Both the position numbers and the translations under genes were made by a program. Below are positions 24,253 to 33,833 of a stretch of 64,000 bases of DNA, piece after piece. The notes beneath the pieces are model-generated. The model saw only the letters and a program-made list of their open reading frames with translations. It searched no databases and was not told the origin of the DNA. Source of the stretch: Cupriavidus metallidurans CH34 (GTDB lineage Bacteria > Pseudomonadota > Gammaproteobacteria > Burkholderiales > Burkholderiaceae); assembly GCF_000196015.1 (NCBI RefSeq), contig NC_007974.2, forward strand, positions 1,550,001 through 1,614,000. Direction: 5' to 3'. Each line of letters opens with the position of its first letter. Position 1 is the stretch's first letter.

Positions 24253-25070
24253 AGTCGAAATCTCCAGGCAGCCAGCGCTAGCGGGGCCGCGATCCACCCC
24301 AGCATCGCGCCGCCCATGGCCCAGGGGTTGTCCAAGGCGGGCGGAACGATGCTGACCAGACCCTGCAGGCCGCGCAATTGCTCCAGCGAGAACACGTTGA
24401 GAATGCGGAAAATATCGGTCGGATTGAGGAGCAGCACGTACGCCAGCGCCTCGCCGCCGAAGCTGCCACCGCTGGCTACGAGCAAGCCGAGCATCAGCAG
24501 GTCGAACACCAGTACAAAGCCGAACCACAGGCCGATGGCGGCTCCGGACGCACGCGCACGGTCTCGGCTGATGACCGAGATCAGCAGCGACAGGCTGAGA
24601 AACACCAGCCCCAGCAGTATCGAACTGACCACGAAGCCAAATGCGTGGAACAGCCCGACCCAACCAAACTGTTGCCAGAGCAATACGACCATCAGCGCGA
24701 ATCCGGCCAGCGTGGAAAGCGTAAGCGCCACCGCCAGCCCAAGGTATTTGCCGAGCAACACTTCGAACCGCGTCACCGGCAGGGCCAGCAACAGGTCCAG
24801 CGAGCCGCGCTCGCGCTCGCCCACCACGGCGTCGAACCCAAGTAGTAGCGCAATCATCGGGATCAGATAGATGACCAGGCTGACCAGGCTGGTGATGACG
24901 AACTCCAGCGAGCGCGGCCCGAGCGTCCCTTGCTCGGCGCCGCCGAAGTAGCAGATCACCAGCGAGAACACCGCGAACACCGTGGCCACCGCCAGTACCC
25001 AGCGATTACGCAGGCGATCGCGCAACTCCTTGGCCGCGAGGGTGACCACCTGTCTGCACTCGATAGCCAT
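24249..25070 (-). CDS. nosY: NosY ABC transporter permease
   Basis: A 273-residue permease with six hydrophobic segments and the DAVVGERERGSLDLLLALPV coupling region typical of NosY. It forms the membrane channel of the NosDFY complex that helps mature the CuZ centre. The start MAIECRQVV at 25070 is used because the upstream extension has no hydrophobic or conserved content, and the ATG shares its A with the nosF stop (TGATG). Confidence 0.93.
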   Translation of the reverse strand: MAIECRQVVTLAAKELRDRLRNRWVLAVATVFAVFSLVICYFGGAEQGTLGPRSLEFVITSLVSLVIYLIPMIALLLGFDAVVGERERGSLDLLLALPVTRFEVLLGKYLGLAVALTLSTLAGFALMVVLLWQQFGWVGLFHAFGFVVSSILLGLVFLSLSLLISVISRDRARASGAAIGLWFGFVLVFDLLMLGLLVASGGSFGGEALAYVLLLNPTDIFRILNVFSLEQLRGLQGLVSIVPPALDNPWAMGGAMLGWIAAPLALAAWRFRL

Positions 25071-26020
25071 CACGCCGCCTCCTTCAATCCGAAGAACACG
25101 TCTTCCAGCGTCGGCTCCTGAATCTGCAGATCGAGCAGACGCCCGCCCATGGGATGCAGCGCCCCCAGGACCTGCATCTTGAGAGACCGCCTGCAACGCA
25201 GGATCAGCTCATACTCGGCGCGCCCGTTCTCGAGTTCGATGCCCTGCGCGCGCAGTGGCGCAAAGTGCTGCCACAACGCGGCACGCGCGCCGCGCTCGAC
25301 GCGCAATGCCAGCGTCACCGGCAGATCAAGCTGCCGGCGCAACTCGGCCACGCTGCCCACGGCCAGGATGCGTCCGTTGCCCATGATGGCAAGGCGATCG
25401 ATCCGTTGCTGCAACTCCGCCAGAATGTGGGAAGTGATCACGATGGTGACGCCCTGCTCGCGCAGCGCCTGGAGCATGGCGTAGAAGTCGTGAATGGCCG
25501 CCGGATCCAGCCCATTGGTGGGCTCGTCGAGAAAAACGACGCGCGGCGACCCCAGCAGCGCCTGCGCGAAGCCGAGCCGCTGCCGCATGCCCTTCGAATA
25601 GGCCCGCACCGGCTTCTCCGCCGCGCCAGCCAGCCCTACGCGCGCGAGCAGCAGCTCGCAATCCGCCAATGGCGCCCCTTTCATCCGGCCGAAGAAACGC
25701 AGCGTCTCGAGTCCGCTCAGGTTGTCGTAGAGCACCAGATTCTCCGGCAGATAGCCGATCTGGCGGCGCGCGGCCCTGAACGCGGCCCCACCCACGGATG
25801 CCCCGGCGACGCGAATATCGCCTTCGCTGGCAGCGATCAGGCCCAGCATCATCCTGAACAAGGTGCTCTTGCCCGCGCCGTTGTGGCCGATCAACCCGAA
25901 CAGTTCGCCGTAACCGATTTCCAGATCGACGTCGTCGACGGCCCGGACAGCGCCATAGTCCTTGCAAACGCCACGCAGCGCGATGGCGGCCTGCCCTTCA
26001 ACGTGAATGTGCTCTGTCAC
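25070..26020 (-). CDS. nosF: NosF ABC transporter ATPase
   Basis: A 316-residue ATP-binding subunit. Walker A is GHNGAGKST, the signature is AYSKGMRQRLG, Walker B is VVFLDEPTNGLD and the switch region is ITSHIL. A C-terminal extension of about 90 residues is typical of NosF. It powers NosD/NosY in NosZ copper-site maturation. The start is GTG with GGAG eight bases upstream. It overlaps the end of nosD by 23 bases. Confidence 0.94.
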   Translation of the reverse strand: MTEHIHVEGQAAIALRGVCKDYGAVRAVDDVDLEIGYGELFGLIGHNGAGKSTLFRMMLGLIAASEGDIRVAGASVGGAAFRAARRQIGYLPENLVLYDNLSGLETLRFFGRMKGAPLADCELLLARVGLAGAAEKPVRAYSKGMRQRLGFAQALLGSPRVVFLDEPTNGLDPAAIHDFYAMLQALREQGVTIVITSHILAELQQRIDRLAIMGNGRILAVGSVAELRRQLDLPVTLALRVERGARAALWQHFAPLRAQGIELENGRAEYELILRCRRSLKMQVLGALHPMGGRLLDLQIQEPTLEDVFFGLKEAA

Positions 26021-27275
26021 GCCAGGTACTCCAATTCTTGTTGACGGGCTGCGCCCGCGGGTAGGCGTCGACGACGGTCGGCACGCGCAGAACGGGGAAC
26101 TGCCGGCTCACGAAGCGCAGTGCCTGCACGGCAGGGCTGGCCAGTAGCAACTGGACGCCCGGATGACGCCAGATCAGGCGGTCGAGGACATCGCTGGCCT
26201 CATAGGGCAGATCGCCAATGCCATCGCCATCGCGGTCCCAGCCGAGGTAGTCGCTCCAGAAGTTGCCCTGATCGCGTTCCGACGGTTTGCGCCCGCCCCA
26301 GGGTTCATCGCGCGCGCCCAGATAGCGCACCTGTTCCCGGTTGCCGATGAAGTCGTTGCCCTGCACCACGTTGCGCGTTGATCCGGCCGAAAGGTGGACG
26401 CCGACCTGATTGCCGATGACCAGGTTGCCGCGCAACTCCGTGTATTCGACGTCGTAGATAAAGAACCCACGGTCATTGTCGGCGACGACGTTGTTCTCCA
26501 CGCGCGAGTCCTGCAGCGTGCGCAGCATGATGCCGTGGTCGGCATTGCCCCAGGTCCGGTTATTGCGCACGACCTGGTCGCGCACCTCCATCAACGCCAG
26601 CCCGCCGCGATTGTTGTAGCTGTCATTGTCCTCCCACAGGTTGTAGTAGGAGTTCATGTAGTGCGTGCCGTAGCGGCTATGGTGCAGCCGGTTTCCCTTG
26701 AAGATCGCGTGGTGCGACACATCGACGTAGAGCGCATCGCGCACAAAGCTGATGTTGTTGTCGATAATGCGGGCGCCTTTGGTGTTGTAGAGCTGTACGC
26801 CATTGCCGCGCTGCGCGGAGTTGTAGTCGCGCTTGCCGGTGATGGTATTGCCTTCGACGCGCACGTCATCCGCCTTTTCGATCCACAGGCCGAACAGGTT
26901 GTAGGTCAGGTCGCAATGCCGCACCACGGCGCGGTGCGCCCCCGGCAGGATATTGATGCCGGCGTTCTGGTCCTTCAGGCTGTCTCCGGAATCGCGCACG
27001 ATCAATCCCTCGATAACGACGTCCGACGCGGTGACGCGCAAGGTGTCCCCGTGCTGGCCGCCGCTGATCGTCGGACGATCCACCCCGCGCAGCGTCAGGG
27101 CCTTGCCGATCACGAAGTTGCCCGTGTACGTGGCGCGTTCGATCTCCAGCACGTCGCCGGGCCGGGCCGCATCGATCGCAGCCTGGAGCGGCCGCCCGGG
27201 CGCAACCCGCACGGTCGCGCCCTGCGCGCCCGTCAGCCATCCTGCAAGAAGAATCAGAATCGGGACCCACTTCAT
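25998..27275 (-). CDS. nosD: NosD periplasmic copper-maturation protein
   Basis: A 425-residue exported protein with signal peptide (MKWVPILILLAGWLTGAQGA) and a right-handed beta-helix made of CASH repeats, seen as repeated N-x-I/V turns such as DNNISFVRDALYVDVS and ENNVVADNDRGFFIYD. The C-terminal part has GNFWSDYLGWDRDGDGIGD, strongly conserved in NosD. It binds the NosFY complex and mediates insertion of sulfide/copper into NosZ. Its ATG overlaps the nosR stop by four bases. Confidence 0.95.
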   Translation of the reverse strand: MKWVPILILLAGWLTGAQGATVRVAPGRPLQAAIDAARPGDVLEIERATYTGNFVIGKALTLRGVDRPTISGGQHGDTLRVTASDVVIEGLIVRDSGDSLKDQNAGINILPGAHRAVVRHCDLTYNLFGLWIEKADDVRVEGNTITGKRDYNSAQRGNGVQLYNTKGARIIDNNISFVRDALYVDVSHHAIFKGNRLHHSRYGTHYMNSYYNLWEDNDSYNNRGGLALMEVRDQVVRNNRTWGNADHGIMLRTLQDSRVENNVVADNDRGFFIYDVEYTELRGNLVIGNQVGVHLSAGSTRNVVQGNDFIGNREQVRYLGARDEPWGGRKPSERDQGNFWSDYLGWDRDGDGIGDLPYEASDVLDRLIWRHPGVQLLLASPAVQALRFVSRQFPVLRVPTVVDAYPRAQPVNKNWSTWRDRAHSR

Positions 27276-29890
27276 ACCTGGAGCAACCCAAGCGCCTTCA
27301 GCATCAGGAACAACGCGGCGCCAATCAGCAGGTTCTTGAATCCGACGTAGCTGAGCATGTCCATCACGGTCGCGCGCCGGTAGTTGGAACGCCACCACGG
27401 GCCATCCTTGACGTACCGCTTGCCGGACAAGCGAATCAGCACCTCGTAGACGCTCCAGCCGAACCACCATGCGATGATGGCGCCCGACGACAACTGCCCC
27501 ATGGCGGCCAGCACCCACGCCACACTGGCCGCCAGCGCGAGCGAGATCCCGGCAATCTGCAAGGCACGGGCCGATGCCCAGCCGTCGCTGCTCCATGGCC
27601 AGAGGTGGTCGCGCAGTTCCAGCAGGAGCCAATACGCACCACGAGCCCCATCGCGCCCCTGCGGGGACACGCGGTCGGTCTGCATGCGCGGGTCCGGCCC
27701 TTGCGCAACGCGCGGGTTCATGGGCACTGGCTGGATCGGAATGTAGTAGCCATCCAGGCCGATTGGCGTGATTTCCAGGCCGTCCCGCTCGCGCCGCTTG
27801 CGCTCCTTGGCCAGCGGCGGGCAGCCCTTGACGTCGGTGTACAGCACCATGCAATCCAGGCAATGCAGGCATTCGCGGTGATCGATACGGCCATTCGCGT
27901 CGATCGCCTGCGAGCCGCAACCGACCGCGCATGCCTTGCAGCTATTGCAGTCCTGCTTGCGACGCAGGCCGAACCAGCGGAAGGTACTCGGCATGGCCAG
28001 CGCCGCGCCAAGCGGGCAGATGTACTTGCAGTACGGCCGCTCGATGAACAGCGACAGCCCGAGCAACGTGCAGACGAACAGCCCGTACGGCCAGGCCCGG
28101 TTGCTGATACCCACAAGGAACGTCGTCTTGAACGGCTCCACCTCCGCGAGCTTCTCTGCCAGCCCCATGGAGAACACCGACACCGTCAGCAAACCAAAGA
28201 AGATGACGTACTTCAACCACTTCAGCCGGTCGTGCCAGGCCCGCGGCAACGGCCGCTGCCAGCGTTTGAAGCCGATCCGGCCGCCAATCTTGTGGATGGC
28301 CTCTGACAACGATCCGAATGGGCACAGCCAGCCGCAGAACAGGCCCCGTCCGAACAGGAACACGGTCAGGATGATGAAGATCCAGAAGCAGAAGATGAAC
28401 GGGTCGGTCAGGAACAACGACCAGGTCCACTGGAACAACAACGCGTGGAACCACGTCAGCACCTGCGTGATCGAGGGCTGCGCCATCGCGCCGAAGCCAA
28501 CAAACCCGATGCTCAAGGCCCACGCGCTGTACTTGAAGAGGTTAACCGGCCATTTGTTCTTGTGGGTCGAACGGCGTGTCAACCGCTCACGCATGGCATA
28601 CACCACCCCGACCACCAGCAGCAGGGCCACGAACAGTGCGATCTCGATTGCACGCGCGCGCCAGATGCGACGCCAGGGCGCCTCCGGTTCCTCGATGCGC
28701 GGACGACCATCCTGAAGCAGCTTGTCGGGCATCCAGTACGGCGCATCGAACGTGACGAAACTGCGCACGCCTGACGCGCGATCGACCCTGTTGCCCAGGA
28801 ACGACAGCTTCCACGGATACGCCGGAGAGAATGCCGGCGAACGGATGATGAAGATTGCTGATTCGGTATAGGCAGGCGCGCCTTGGGCCTCCAGTCCATA
28901 CAGGTTCAGGTAGTCCGAATCGCGGAACGTGAACGAGTCGGCTCCCTGCTTGATCTGGATGCGATCGTAGATGCCGCCGCGCACGAACCCCGATCCCTTG
29001 AACGACGCCGCGCCCGCCGTCCGGATCACGAAGATCGCGTGCTCGTCAGGCTTGAGTTGCGAATGCAGGTTGTTCCATGCCAACTGGCCAAGCAGGCTCG
29101 CGCCCAGGTCAGGATGGTTGAGATCGCCAAACCAGAGTTCGATAAACGGCTCCGAAGCGCGTTCCAGTCCAAGCTGTTCAGGCCGGATCAGCAACCGCTG
29201 CACGCTGCCTTGCTTGACGGCATCGGCCCAGCTCATGGGCTTGCCGGTCACGGCGTACCGCGCCGGTTCGCGTCGTGTCTGCTCAAGGATGCCGACCTCG
29301 CGCGCCACGGCTGCCGTGGCGGTGGTCAGCACCTGGTTCTGGGCGATCACGGTCACGGTCGCCCCGGAAATCGCATCAACCCCAAGCACGCCCTCGTCGG
29401 GCCGCGACTGCCCCACTTCGATCTTGTCCTTGACCGACTTCCCGATGTACTGCTTGTTGAAATTCAGCAACGCGGATTCCGGAATCCCCAGCAGCAGGAT
29501 CGGCTCCGAGTGCTTCAGTACCTTGATACCGACATAGTGCCCCTGCGTATCCATGCCGATCAGCGTCACCACCGGCTTGCCCGAGTACGCCGGGATGTCG
29601 GTGATATCGGTGGACAGCATCACATACCCCAGCAACGGCGCCTTGCCATCCTGCTCGGGACCGTAGGCTTCCACATACGGCGGCTGCCCCTTGCGCTCGG
29701 AAAAGCGCGCGGCGCCGGGAAACACGTCGGCGCATGGCACAAGGGCGCACATATCCCTGGCCTCGCCCAGATTAGGCGGCAACGCGGCCTCATAGGCGGC
29801 GTGATCCGCCAACGCGGTCTGCATGCACAGGAACAGCAGCAGAAAAAATGCGGCCAACTTGGCCGCGAACTCCTGATTACCGGACTGCAT
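27272..29890 (-). CDS. nosR: NosR membrane flavoprotein/ferredoxin regulator
   Basis: An 872-residue polytopic protein. An N-terminal periplasmic FMN-binding domain has the DAISGATVTV covalent-FMN threonine motif. Several membrane helices follow (from about residue 430). Two cysteine motifs, CGWLCPFG and CKYICPLG, lie on the cytoplasmic side, and a two-[4Fe-4S] ferredoxin carries CNSCKACAVGC and CLHCLDC. NosR passes electrons to NosZ and is needed for nosZ expression. The roughly 170 residues after the ferredoxin, containing three more helices, are a C-terminal extension. It is encoded 56 bases after nosZ, the Z-R order. Confidence 0.96.
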   Translation of the reverse strand: MQSGNQEFAAKLAAFFLLLFLCMQTALADHAAYEAALPPNLGEARDMCALVPCADVFPGAARFSERKGQPPYVEAYGPEQDGKAPLLGYVMLSTDITDIPAYSGKPVVTLIGMDTQGHYVGIKVLKHSEPILLLGIPESALLNFNKQYIGKSVKDKIEVGQSRPDEGVLGVDAISGATVTVIAQNQVLTTATAAVAREVGILEQTRREPARYAVTGKPMSWADAVKQGSVQRLLIRPEQLGLERASEPFIELWFGDLNHPDLGASLLGQLAWNNLHSQLKPDEHAIFVIRTAGAASFKGSGFVRGGIYDRIQIKQGADSFTFRDSDYLNLYGLEAQGAPAYTESAIFIIRSPAFSPAYPWKLSFLGNRVDRASGVRSFVTFDAPYWMPDKLLQDGRPRIEEPEAPWRRIWRARAIEIALFVALLLVVGVVYAMRERLTRRSTHKNKWPVNLFKYSAWALSIGFVGFGAMAQPSITQVLTWFHALLFQWTWSLFLTDPFIFCFWIFIILTVFLFGRGLFCGWLCPFGSLSEAIHKIGGRIGFKRWQRPLPRAWHDRLKWLKYVIFFGLLTVSVFSMGLAEKLAEVEPFKTTFLVGISNRAWPYGLFVCTLLGLSLFIERPYCKYICPLGAALAMPSTFRWFGLRRKQDCNSCKACAVGCGSQAIDANGRIDHRECLHCLDCMVLYTDVKGCPPLAKERKRRERDGLEITPIGLDGYYIPIQPVPMNPRVAQGPDPRMQTDRVSPQGRDGARGAYWLLLELRDHLWPWSSDGWASARALQIAGISLALAASVAWVLAAMGQLSSGAIIAWWFGWSVYEVLIRLSGKRYVKDGPWWRSNYRRATVMDMLSYVGFKNLLIGAALFLMLKALGLLQV

Positions 29891-29945
29891 CGTGCTTCAT
29901 CGTCGCGTGTGCCGAAATCCGGCACACGCGCGCCTCCTGTCAGAG

Positions 29946-31889
29946 TCAGGCTTCAACAATCATGCGACTGCGCATTTCGAGATGCAGTGCATGGCAGAAA
30001 TGCGTGCAGTAGCACCAGAACACGCCTGGCTTGTCGGCAACGAACGTTACCGACGCGGTTTCCTGCGGATTGACGATGAAGTTGACGTTGTACTTCGGTA
30101 TGGCGAAGCCGTGCGTCAGATCCTCGATCTTGTCGAGATTGGTAAGGATCAGCGTCACCTCGTCGCCCTTCTTGAGCTTGAACTCGCGCAGACTGAACGC
30201 AGGCGCCTGAGACGTGATCTTCACCGTCACCTTCTTGCCGTTGCGGAACACGCCAGACTCTTTCGGATCCTTGATGGCCAGCGAGAAATCGTCCAGCGCG
30301 TAGACCTGCTTCGGGTGCAGCAGCTCGCGCTTGAAAATGATGAAGTCGTGCGGCTCCGGACGAACCGGATGATCCTGCAGCAGCACCATCTTCTCGCCGG
30401 AGATGTCGATGAACTGCTCGTTCTCGGGGTGCAACGGCCCAACCGGCAGGAAGCGATCCTTGGAGAATTTGCAGCCAACCGCCAGGAACTTGCCGTCGGC
30501 GGCAACCGTCTCCGATTGCGACGCATTCAGGTGGCCCGGTTGATACTGAACATCGAGCCTGTCCACCACGTACTTGGCGTTCTTGTCGCCATTGTGGAAC
30601 TTGATGGCCGCTTCGACGTTCCACTTCACGATCTGGCTGTCGAGGAACAGCGTGGTGAAGGCGTTGCCGCGTCCGTCGAATGCCGTGTGGAGCGGCCCCA
30701 GGCCCAGTTCGACCTCGGCCACGATGGCGTCGTCGATCTTGGCAAGCTTGCCGTCGAACCACTCCAGCACGCGCGAAACGTCGATCACAGTGGCGGTAGG
30801 CGAGAGCTTGCCGGAGCAGATGAAGTACTTCTGATCCGGGCTTGCATTCACGCCGTGCGGGTTCTTCGGCACCGACACGTAGGCGGTCAGCGCCTTCGTC
30901 GCCTCCTGGTTGCTGGCGCGGGTGCCATCCACGACCGGAACCTTGGAATCACCGATGGTCTTGAACTTGCCGGCCTTGACGGCCTCCTCGATGCGGGCGA
31001 CGTTGAAGAACAGGCAGGCATCGCGTTCGGCGGACATCATGTCCTCGTAGTGCACGCCCATCTCGGTGTTGTACTGGTTGGTGGCGGCGAGCTTGCCGTC
31101 ATACGACGTCGCTACCAGATCGCAGTTGCCGTCGATCAGCACCTGCCAGCGTACCTCCATGGTCTCGGCATCGACACAGGTGAAAAGCGAGTGGTACTTG
31201 CTGCCGTCTTCCGTCGGCACATTGGGCAGCGGGATCGAGAACTCACCGCCGCAGAACACACGTGTCGTGTAGTTGATCTTCGGGTCGACCGGGTCGCGCT
31301 TGTCCGGAAAGATGCCGTGGAAGCCCTGGACGTTCGGCAGTTCCGTGATCTTGTCGCAGATGAAGTAGTCCAGCCGCACGCGAGCCAGACGCGCATTGAT
31401 CTTGTCGTTGATCCACGCGTAACGGCCGTCGTAGTTGCCGTCCTTGTAGGAGGCGTGAACGTGGTGGGTATCGCCCACCGTGTACTTCAGCGTGCCGTCC
31501 GGCTTGGTGCCCATCACCTTCCTGGACTCGTTGGTAATGCCCCAGCCCACCAGCGCATCCGGCACGAAGCACGGGATGCGATGAATTTCGCGACCTGACG
31601 GCATGCCGAACACGCGCATATCGCCGGTATGGCCGCCGCTCCAAAGACCGTAGTACGTGTCCAGTTCACCGGGCTTCGGGTGCAGGCCCGCGATTTCGTG
31701 TCCGGATGCAGCCGGCGCCGCAGCACCCGAAGCCGGTGCAGCGGCTCCCGCGGCTGGCGTTCCCTTATCCGTGCAGGCCACCACCGTCGCCAGCCCGGCC
31801 AGTGCCGCCGTGTTCATGAAGCGACGTCGCCCCAGCACGCTGGGCGCATTGTCCTGCGATGTCGTTAGCGAATCTTGCTTGGTCATCAT
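29946..31889 (-). CDS. nosZ: Nitrous-oxide reductase, clade I (Tat-exported)
   Basis: A 647-residue multicopper enzyme reducing N2O to N2 in the periplasm. The Tat signal GRRRFMNTAALAG marks it as clade I. A seven-bladed propeller carries the CuZ histidines (for example DTHHVHASYKDG and NPHGVNASPD, GPLHTAFDG, PGHLNASQSE). The C-terminal cupredoxin holds the CuA site in CYCTHFCHALHLEM. All expected motifs are intact. An Ala/Pro-rich linker follows the signal region. Two ATG codons lie in tandem (31889 and 31886); AAGGA spacing favours the second slightly. An FNR/Dnr-type site lies about 150 bases upstream. Confidence 0.98.
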   Translation of the reverse strand: MMTKQDSLTTSQDNAPSVLGRRRFMNTAALAGLATVVACTDKGTPAAGAAAPASGAAAPAASGHEIAGLHPKPGELDTYYGLWSGGHTGDMRVFGMPSGREIHRIPCFVPDALVGWGITNESRKVMGTKPDGTLKYTVGDTHHVHASYKDGNYDGRYAWINDKINARLARVRLDYFICDKITELPNVQGFHGIFPDKRDPVDPKINYTTRVFCGGEFSIPLPNVPTEDGSKYHSLFTCVDAETMEVRWQVLIDGNCDLVATSYDGKLAATNQYNTEMGVHYEDMMSAERDACLFFNVARIEEAVKAGKFKTIGDSKVPVVDGTRASNQEATKALTAYVSVPKNPHGVNASPDQKYFICSGKLSPTATVIDVSRVLEWFDGKLAKIDDAIVAEVELGLGPLHTAFDGRGNAFTTLFLDSQIVKWNVEAAIKFHNGDKNAKYVVDRLDVQYQPGHLNASQSETVAADGKFLAVGCKFSKDRFLPVGPLHPENEQFIDISGEKMVLLQDHPVRPEPHDFIIFKRELLHPKQVYALDDFSLAIKDPKESGVFRNGKKVTVKITSQAPAFSLREFKLKKGDEVTLILTNLDKIEDLTHGFAIPKYNVNFIVNPQETASVTFVADKPGVFWCYCTHFCHALHLEMRSRMIVEA

Positions 31890-32035
31890 CGGTCCTTGAA
31901 TCGAATCTCACATGGCCGGACGCGAGCGCGCCAGCCGTCTTTTCCTTCTCGGTCTCTCTTCAACATCTCGATCCCTCTGCGGTTCTTCAGCTTCTCTTGG
32001 CAGAGCGATCTTCCGCTTGCGATTGGGGTAGGCGC

Positions 32036-32049
32036 TTGACATAAGTCAT
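32036..32049. promoter_or_regulatory. FNR/Dnr-type box between nosZ and the cytochrome gene
   Basis: TTGACATAAGTCAT matches TTGAY-N4-RTCAA at 9 of 10 defined bases. With activator spacing (-41.5), start sites would be near 32001 for nosZ and 32084 for the rightward cytochrome. One site could serve either or both divergent transcripts. Confidence 0.65.
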
Positions 32050-32063
32050 GTGCATCACAAAAT

Positions 32064-32080
32064 AGGCATTTGCAATGCAT
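32064..32080. promoter_or_regulatory. NsrR-like palindrome near the cytochrome/nosX promoter
   Basis: On the minus strand this reads ATGCATT-GC-AAATGCCT, one base from the inner part of the NsrR consensus (ATGCATT..AAATGCAT). It lies just upstream of the predicted rightward start. The outer flanks of the consensus are not matched. Confidence 0.35.
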
Positions 32081-32158
32081 GTTTGCAGGAGCAAAACATC
32101 CACAATGCGGAGCGTGTTGATTCACGAAGCTTTGATGCCCCGCTAAAAGGAGAAAACG

Positions 32159-32572
32159 ATGCGTATCAAGACCCTGTTGCTGACACTGATTTGCGGCGCT
32201 GCTCTGGCGGCCTGCGGACAAAAGGAAAGCGCCGCACCTGCGCCGGCCGAGGCCACCGCGGCACCAGCACCGGCCGCTGCGCCCGCGGCTACTGCGGCCA
32301 CCACCAGTGAACCCGAGAACGCGCTGGGCAAGCGCACGTATGGCTCGGTTTGCTCGATGTGCCACGCGGCAGGCGTGGCCGGCGCACCCAAGCCAGGCGA
32401 CAAGGCCGACTGGGGTCCGCGCATTGCCCAGGGCAACGACACGCTTTACAAGCACGCACTGGAAGGCTTCACCGGCAGCAAGGGATCGATGCCCGCGCGC
32501 GGTGGCTCGACAACGCTGCAGGATGACGCCGTCAAGGCAGCGGTGGACTACATGACGGCACAATCCCGCTGA
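32159..32572 (+). CDS. c-type cytochrome lipoprotein, divergent to nosZ
   Basis: A 137-residue exported monohaem cytochrome. Its lipobox (LAAC, Cys19) predicts a lipid anchor. A roughly 35-residue Ala/Pro linker separates the anchor from a c5-type domain with CSMCH and a distal Met in SKGSMPARGG. It is probably an electron donor to NosZ or the reductase chain, as cytochromes beside nosZ often are; that role is inferred. AAGGAG precedes the ATG. It is four bases from nosX. Confidence 0.88.
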   Translation: MRIKTLLLTLICGAALAACGQKESAAPAPAEATAAPAPAAAPAATAATTSEPENALGKRTYGSVCSMCHAAGVAGAPKPGDKADWGPRIAQGNDTLYKHALEGFTGSKGSMPARGGSTTLQDDAVKAAVDYMTAQSR

Positions 32573-32576
32573 CGCC

Positions 32577-33599
32577 ATGCACGCGCTCTCTCCTTCCGGC
32601 CTTGCCCGGCGGCGCTACCTGACGGCGGCACCGCTGCTTGCCCTCGGCATGTTCGTCCTGCCGGCATTGGCCGATTCATCGGTCCGGCACGCCTCACGCC
32701 GGCTGCTCGGCACGCGGGTGGACATCGTGACCGACGGCGTGCCAGCGGATGCGGCCGCGCAGGCCATCGACGCGGCGTTCGCCGAGATGGGCAGGCTCGA
32801 ACGGATCATGAGCCGCTATCGTCCGGACAGTCAGGTCAGTGCCCTGGCACGTGCTGCCGGCAAGCACCCGGTACCCATCGCGCCCGAGTTGATGTCGGCG
32901 CTCAGGTTGGCTAGCGAGGTCTCCGCGCGCAGCCAGGGCGCCTTCGACATTACGGTCGGCGCGTTTGAAGGCTGGAACTTCGATCCGGGCCATGAGCAAG
33001 TGCCCGGGCAAGCCGAACTGACGCAAGAGCGACCACTAGTGAACTACCGTGATGTCGTTCTGGACTCAACGCGCGGTAGCGCCTATCTACGGCGTCCCGG
33101 CATGAAGCTGGATCTGGGCGGCATCGCCAAGCTCCCGATCCTGCAAGCCGGCATGGACGTGCTGCGGCAGCAAGGCATCTCGAATGCGATGCTCAATGGC
33201 GGAGGCGACGTGCTGGTCAGCGGCAGGCTTCAGGGCCGCGACTGGCGTATCGGCCTGCGCGACCCGCTTGCGCCGGAGCGATTGCTGGGAGTAGTGGCGA
33301 TCACCGATGGCGTCGTGGCGTCGTCGGGCGACTATGAGCGCTGCTTTGCCCGTGATGGCCAGCGCTATCACCACATCCTTGACCCTCGAACCGGCCTGCC
33401 AACCCGGGGGCCGCACGGGGTCACGCTGGTCGCGCGCAAAACAAGTGACGTCAACGGCCTCGGGGCCGCTATCATGGTGGCTGGTACAGCGGCAGGACGG
33501 AGCCTGCTGGGGCCCATGGCTAACGTGGATGCTCTGATTGTCGGGCCCGGGTCTCATCCATGGATGTCCGAAGGCATGGCGACCCGTATGCGGTCGTGA
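32577..33599 (+). CDS. nosX: NosX/ApbE-type FAD:protein FMN transferase
   Basis: A 340-residue exported flavin transferase with an N-terminal arginine-rich signal (LARRRYLTAAPLLAL). ApbE motifs are NGGGDVLVSG (FAD pocket) and YHHILDPRTGLPT (metal/flavin site). It covalently attaches FMN to threonine of the SGAT motif in NosR, so it directly supports the neighbouring operon. It begins four bases after the cytochrome stop. In the usual DLGGIAKG motif the last position is replaced (GGIAKLP), a mild deviation near the pocket. Confidence 0.9.
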   Translation: MHALSPSGLARRRYLTAAPLLALGMFVLPALADSSVRHASRRLLGTRVDIVTDGVPADAAAQAIDAAFAEMGRLERIMSRYRPDSQVSALARAAGKHPVPIAPELMSALRLASEVSARSQGAFDITVGAFEGWNFDPGHEQVPGQAELTQERPLVNYRDVVLDSTRGSAYLRRPGMKLDLGGIAKLPILQAGMDVLRQQGISNAMLNGGGDVLVSGRLQGRDWRIGLRDPLAPERLLGVVAITDGVVASSGDYERCFARDGQRYHHILDPRTGLPTRGPHGVTLVARKTSDVNGLGAAIMVAGTAAGRSLLGPMANVDALIVGPGSHPWMSEGMATRMRS

Positions 33600-33659
33600 A
33601 ACTATGATTTAGCGCATGGCTTCACGTGGGGAGCCGCGCTACCCTCCCACTCCTGACGC

Positions 33660-33774
33660 AGAGACACTAGCAGAATGAAGCAGAGCGGCCCCGGTTCGGG
33701 GTGCGGCCGCAGACAGTCCGCCAGGACCGATCAAGGCCGCGCAACGACGCCGGGATCATTTTGATGGTGTCTCT
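33660..33774. repeat. Dispersed hairpin repeat, copy B
   Basis: The outer arms AGAGACACTAGCAGAATGA (33660-33678) and TCATTTTGATGGTGTCTCT (33756-33774) pair at 16 of 19 positions. The inside keeps the right-hand core GCAACGACGCCGGGATCA and a GCGGCCGCAGACAGT stretch shared with copy D. The short end GTCTCT recurs just after it. It begins 61 bases after the nosX stop. Confidence 0.7.
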
Positions 33775-33833
33775 ACCTGTCTCTAAACGCCCCCTCCGCC
33801 CTAAACAGGTGCAGAGACTCACCGGAGTTGCTG

